Source of the DNA: Verrucomicrobiaceae bacterium
GTDB taxonomy: Bacteria; Verrucomicrobiota; Verrucomicrobiia; Verrucomicrobiales; Verrucomicrobiaceae
NCBI GenBank assembly: GCA_027484445.1
Contig: JAIXSY010000033.1
Span: 210,738 to 274,737, forward strand
Direction: 5' to 3'
Length of the DNA stretch: 64,000 bases
How positions within the stretch are numbered: the first letter of the stretch is position 1; each line of letters opens with the position of its first letter. The notes beneath the pieces are model-generated. The model ran no database searches and was not told the origin of the DNA. It saw only the letters and a program-made list of their open reading frames with translations. This document shows, piece by piece, positions 61,929-64,000 of this stretch. The position numbers and the translations under genes are program-made.

Positions 61929-63587
61929 TCACTTGGAGCCAGCTTGACCAGCTTTGCCACCTTTCTTCTTCGCCTCACCTTCACGGCGGTGTTCTTCGCC
62001 CCAGTCGTTGCGCACCTCGCCGATCCATTCATCGACGAAGGTCGTGGCGGCCCAGTCTTCCCATTGGCGAATGAGGTGCTGGCTCATGGCGGGGAATTTC
62101 GTGATGAGGTCGTGCTGCTCGGTGCGGTCTTCATTGATGTTGTAGAGCTCCCACGGGCCTTTGAACTTCTTTACGAGCTTCCACGGCCCGGTACGCACGG
62201 CGCGGTTGCCCTCGTGCATCCAGAAGATCGGCTTCACGCGATGCAACGGCTGGCCGTGAATGGCCGGAAGCAGCGACAGACCTTCGGCGGGCAAGATTTT
62301 GTGCCCTTTGAACTCCGCTGGATAGACCGCGCCGGTCACGTCACAGACTGTGGCCATGATGTCGATGAGATGCGCGGGCTGGTGCTCCAGCTTGCCATTT
62401 CGATCCGCAGGAATGCCCGCAGGCCAATGCGCGATGAGGGGCGAGCTGATGCCGCCTTCGTGCGTGAAGTGTTTATACCGGCGGAAGGGTGTGTTGTTCA
62501 GCGTGGCCCAGGTCATGCCGAGGAAGACATTGCTGTCCGGGCCGCCGAGCACCTCGCCCTGCGTGATGCCACGCGGGCCGCCCTCGGCATTGCCGCCGTT
62601 GTCGCTCATGAAAAGGATGAGCGTGTTCTCATACAGGCCGCGTTCCTTCAGCCCGGCGATCATGCGGCCGACGCTTTGATCCACGCATTCGAGCATGGCC
62701 GCGTAGATAGCCATGAGGTGATCGTAGCGGTCCTTGTCCTCCTCGCTGAGCGAATCCCACGCGGGCACATCCGGCGGACGCGGGCTGAGCGGCCATTTCG
62801 CATCGACGATGCCGAGTTCGATCTGCTTTTTATATCGGGCCTCGCGCAGCTTGTCCCAGCCGATCTTGTATTTGCCGCGATACTTGGCGATGACGTCTTG
62901 CGGGGCCTTCAGCGGGAAATGCGGCGCACCATGGGCGAAGTATTGGAAGAAGGGCTTTCCGCTCGCTTTGGCATCATCGAGGAATTTCAGCGCCCAGTCC
63001 GTGAACATGAAGGTGGAATACCACTCGCCTTCACCGACCTCCGGCGAGTCCGCCGCGACCTTGCGCCCATCAAGGTAAACCCACTTGCAGGCGTCTTTGC
63101 TTCGCTCCTTCGGGAAATACAGCTCGCCAAACTGCGTCGTCGCCGTGCGCTGGAAACCGCGTTCCCACGGCGGCGTGCCGTTTTGCTGCCCGAGATGCCA
63201 TTTCCCGACGATGGACGTGTGATAGCCCGCCGCGCCGAGCACCTCCGCCATCGTCACGCAGCGGTCATCGAGCTTTGCGTGCGTGCCTTTCGACTCCGGC
63301 AGCTTCAAACCATCGAGATAGCCCATCCCGGCCTGATGCGGATACAAACCGGTCATCAGCGAGGCCCGCGTGGTGCTGCACCGCGCCGTGTTGTAAAACT
63401 GCGTGAAGCGCACACCGCCCGCTGCCAGCGCATCGAGATTCGGTGTCGGGATCTCGCTGCCGTAGCAGCCGAGATCGCTGAATCCCATGTCATCGACGAG
63501 GATAACGAGGATGTTGGGCCGTTCAGCTTGGGCAAAAGCGAGAGAAGACAAGGTCAGCCCAAAAAGGGTCGTCAAAACAAAGCGCAT
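61929..63587 (-). CDS. Secreted sulfatase (arylsulfatase family), CSTTR active-site motif
   Basis: A 552-residue sulfatase with a signal peptide (MRFVLTTLFGLTLSSLAFA). Metal-binding NILVILVDDMGFSDLGCYG; formylglycine site ARCSTTRASLMTG near residue 70, where the usual Pro/Ala after the Cys-x is Thr; VGKWHLG and MSDNGGNAEGG motifs later. A lysine- and glycine-rich C-terminal tail. Likely removes sulfate from polysaccharides outside the cytosol; maturation by a formylglycine-generating enzyme is expected but not encoded here. The kinase-fold gene starts 3 bases after its stop. Confidence 0.92.
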   Translation of the reverse strand: MRFVLTTLFGLTLSSLAFAQAERPNILVILVDDMGFSDLGCYGSEIPTPNLDALAAGGVRFTQFYNTARCSTTRASLMTGLYPHQAGMGYLDGLKLPESKGTHAKLDDRCVTMAEVLGAAGYHTSIVGKWHLGQQNGTPPWERGFQRTATTQFGELYFPKERSKDACKWVYLDGRKVAADSPEVGEGEWYSTFMFTDWALKFLDDAKASGKPFFQYFAHGAPHFPLKAPQDVIAKYRGKYKIGWDKLREARYKKQIELGIVDAKWPLSPRPPDVPAWDSLSEEDKDRYDHLMAIYAAMLECVDQSVGRMIAGLKERGLYENTLILFMSDNGGNAEGGPRGITQGEVLGGPDSNVFLGMTWATLNNTPFRRYKHFTHEGGISSPLIAHWPAGIPADRNGKLEHQPAHLIDIMATVCDVTGAVYPAEFKGHKILPAEGLSLLPAIHGQPLHRVKPIFWMHEGNRAVRTGPWKLVKKFKGPWELYNINEDRTEQHDLITKFPAMSQHLIRQWEDWAATTFVDEWIGEVRNDWGEEHRREGEAKKKGGKAGQAGSK

Positions 63588-63629
63588 GAGAAGCTAGCAA
63601 CGCAGCCTGAGCCTCCGAGATTGCGCCTC

Positions 63630-63657
63630 TTTTCAGCGACACGACATTACCCATAAT
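63630..63657 (+). promoter_or_regulatory. Possible promoter before the lsrF-like gene
   Basis: TTTTCA (63630-63635) and CATAAT (63652-63657) separated by 16 bases, about 110 bases before the ATG at 63768. The -10 matches five of six consensus bases, the -35 four of six. The 180-base gap 63588-63767 shows no gene. Confidence 0.33.
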
Positions 63658-63767
63658 GCGACATTTGCCGAATCCGACACATTTCTCGCCAATCATGGCA
63701 TGGAAGCGAAAGATGAGGCGGTTATCCGTTTGCTTCCGTTCGACAAAGACACCAACCCATCCCCACC

Positions 63768-64000
63768 ATGGCCGACATCACCACCTCCGCTGCTGACAAG
63801 AAGGAAAAGGAATACTTCCTCGACACGCCCCAGCACACCCCGGGCTTCTTCCTCAAAGGTTCCCACCAGTATGATTGGGGGCTGAAGAACCGCCTCAGCA
63901 AGGTCTTCAATCCCAAGGACGGTCGCACCGTGATGCTCGCCTTTGACCACGGTTACTTCCAAGGCCCCACCACCGGCCTGGAGCGTGTCGATCAGACCAT
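63768..64000 (+). CDS. lsrF: LsrF-like class I aldolase, 5' part
   Basis: Start of a DeoC/LacD-family class I aldolase; 77 residues visible before the window ends. [20 protein letters not shown] and [22 protein letters not shown] closely follow E. coli LsrF, the thiolase that degrades phosphorylated autoinducer-2. No other lsr gene is seen in the window, so the protein may instead act on a related ketose phosphate. The catalytic Lys lies beyond the window. Confidence 0.85.
   Translation, partial: MADITTSAADKKEKEYFLDTPQHTPGFFLKGSHQYDWGLKNRLSKVFNPKDGRTVMLAFDHGYFQGPTTGLERVDQT

Noticed and set aside
61944..63656. A 570-residue open frame on the plus strand opposite the second sulfatase
   Set aside because: Arg/Leu/Ala-rich shadow with no family signature; the minus strand carries the sulfatase motifs.
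1..64000. tRNA, rRNA, CRISPR arrays, insertion sequences or riboswitches
   Set aside because: None recognised on reading; thiL has no TPP-type leader in view, and no repeat-spacer pattern or transposase was seen.

Overview
The window reads as a chromosomal segment of a verrucomicrobial bacterium, most like the Prosthecobacter/Verrucomicrobium group. This is inferred from gene content: secreted sulfatases, a Tat-exported Gfo/Idh/MocA oxidoreductase, a DUF1080 (keto-disaccharide hydrolase type) protein, a LamG plus glycosidase-like secreted protein, abundant FHA/GYF/TPR proteins, and an almost complete lack of Shine-Dalgarno sequences before the start codons. Two core genes are cut by the window edges: aroA at the left and an lsrF-like aldolase at the right. 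I found no rRNA, tRNA, CRISPR array or insertion sequence.

Layout. 1-4.9 kb: aroA end, an orphan polyamine-type ABC permease and a large secreted glycosidase-like protein. 5.1-10.9 kb: an accessory, defence-like island with an MmeI-type restriction-modification enzyme (frameshifted, carrying two in-frame REPIN-like inverted repeats and a lower-GC recognition domain), an AAA ATPase overlapping a DUF4276/Toprim-like gene, and an amber-interrupted gene remnant. 10.9-16.2 kb: a minus-strand run of ECF sigma factor, membrane partner, Spy-like protein, small membrane protein, cdsA, dxr and dus. 16.3-30.1 kb: housekeeping genes (ispE, DUF2237, acpS-pdxJ, moxR-DUF58, tyrA, an oligopeptide-binding protein, a CobW GTPase, OsmC, tsaE-thiL-CPBP protease, Gfo/Idh/MocA). 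30.3-33.3 kb: TPR protein, small lipoprotein, threonine aldolase.

33.3-44.1 kb is the most unusual region: a tightly packed seven-gene minus-strand operon coding for an FHA/GYF/zinc-ribbon double-GTPase-like protein, a GAP1-like membrane partner, a 994-residue coiled-coil membrane protein, a GYF membrane protein, a MotA/TolQ/ExbB-like channel protein and two different MotB/ExbD-like single-span proteins. The layout suggests a GTPase-controlled, ion-driven membrane machine. It recalls the Zorya defence logic but lacks the Zorya effectors and the OmpA-type peptidoglycan anchor.

44.2-64 kb: secreted esterase, two metallo-beta-lactamase-fold enzymes, UDP-glucose dehydrogenase, 3-hydroxyisobutyrate dehydrogenase-like enzyme, a frameshifted small gene, SDR, SirB1-like protein, glycosyltransferase-glgB pair, ArsR-methyltransferase fusion, rimO, two sulfatases, DUF1080 protein, a kinase-fold protein of the polyvalent type behind the second sulfatase, and the lsrF start.

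Convergent genes are packed with 0-17 bases between stops or overlap, and only one clear intrinsic terminator was seen. No gap between genes exceeds about 300 bases. Function calls rest on reading motifs by eye; no database search was possible.
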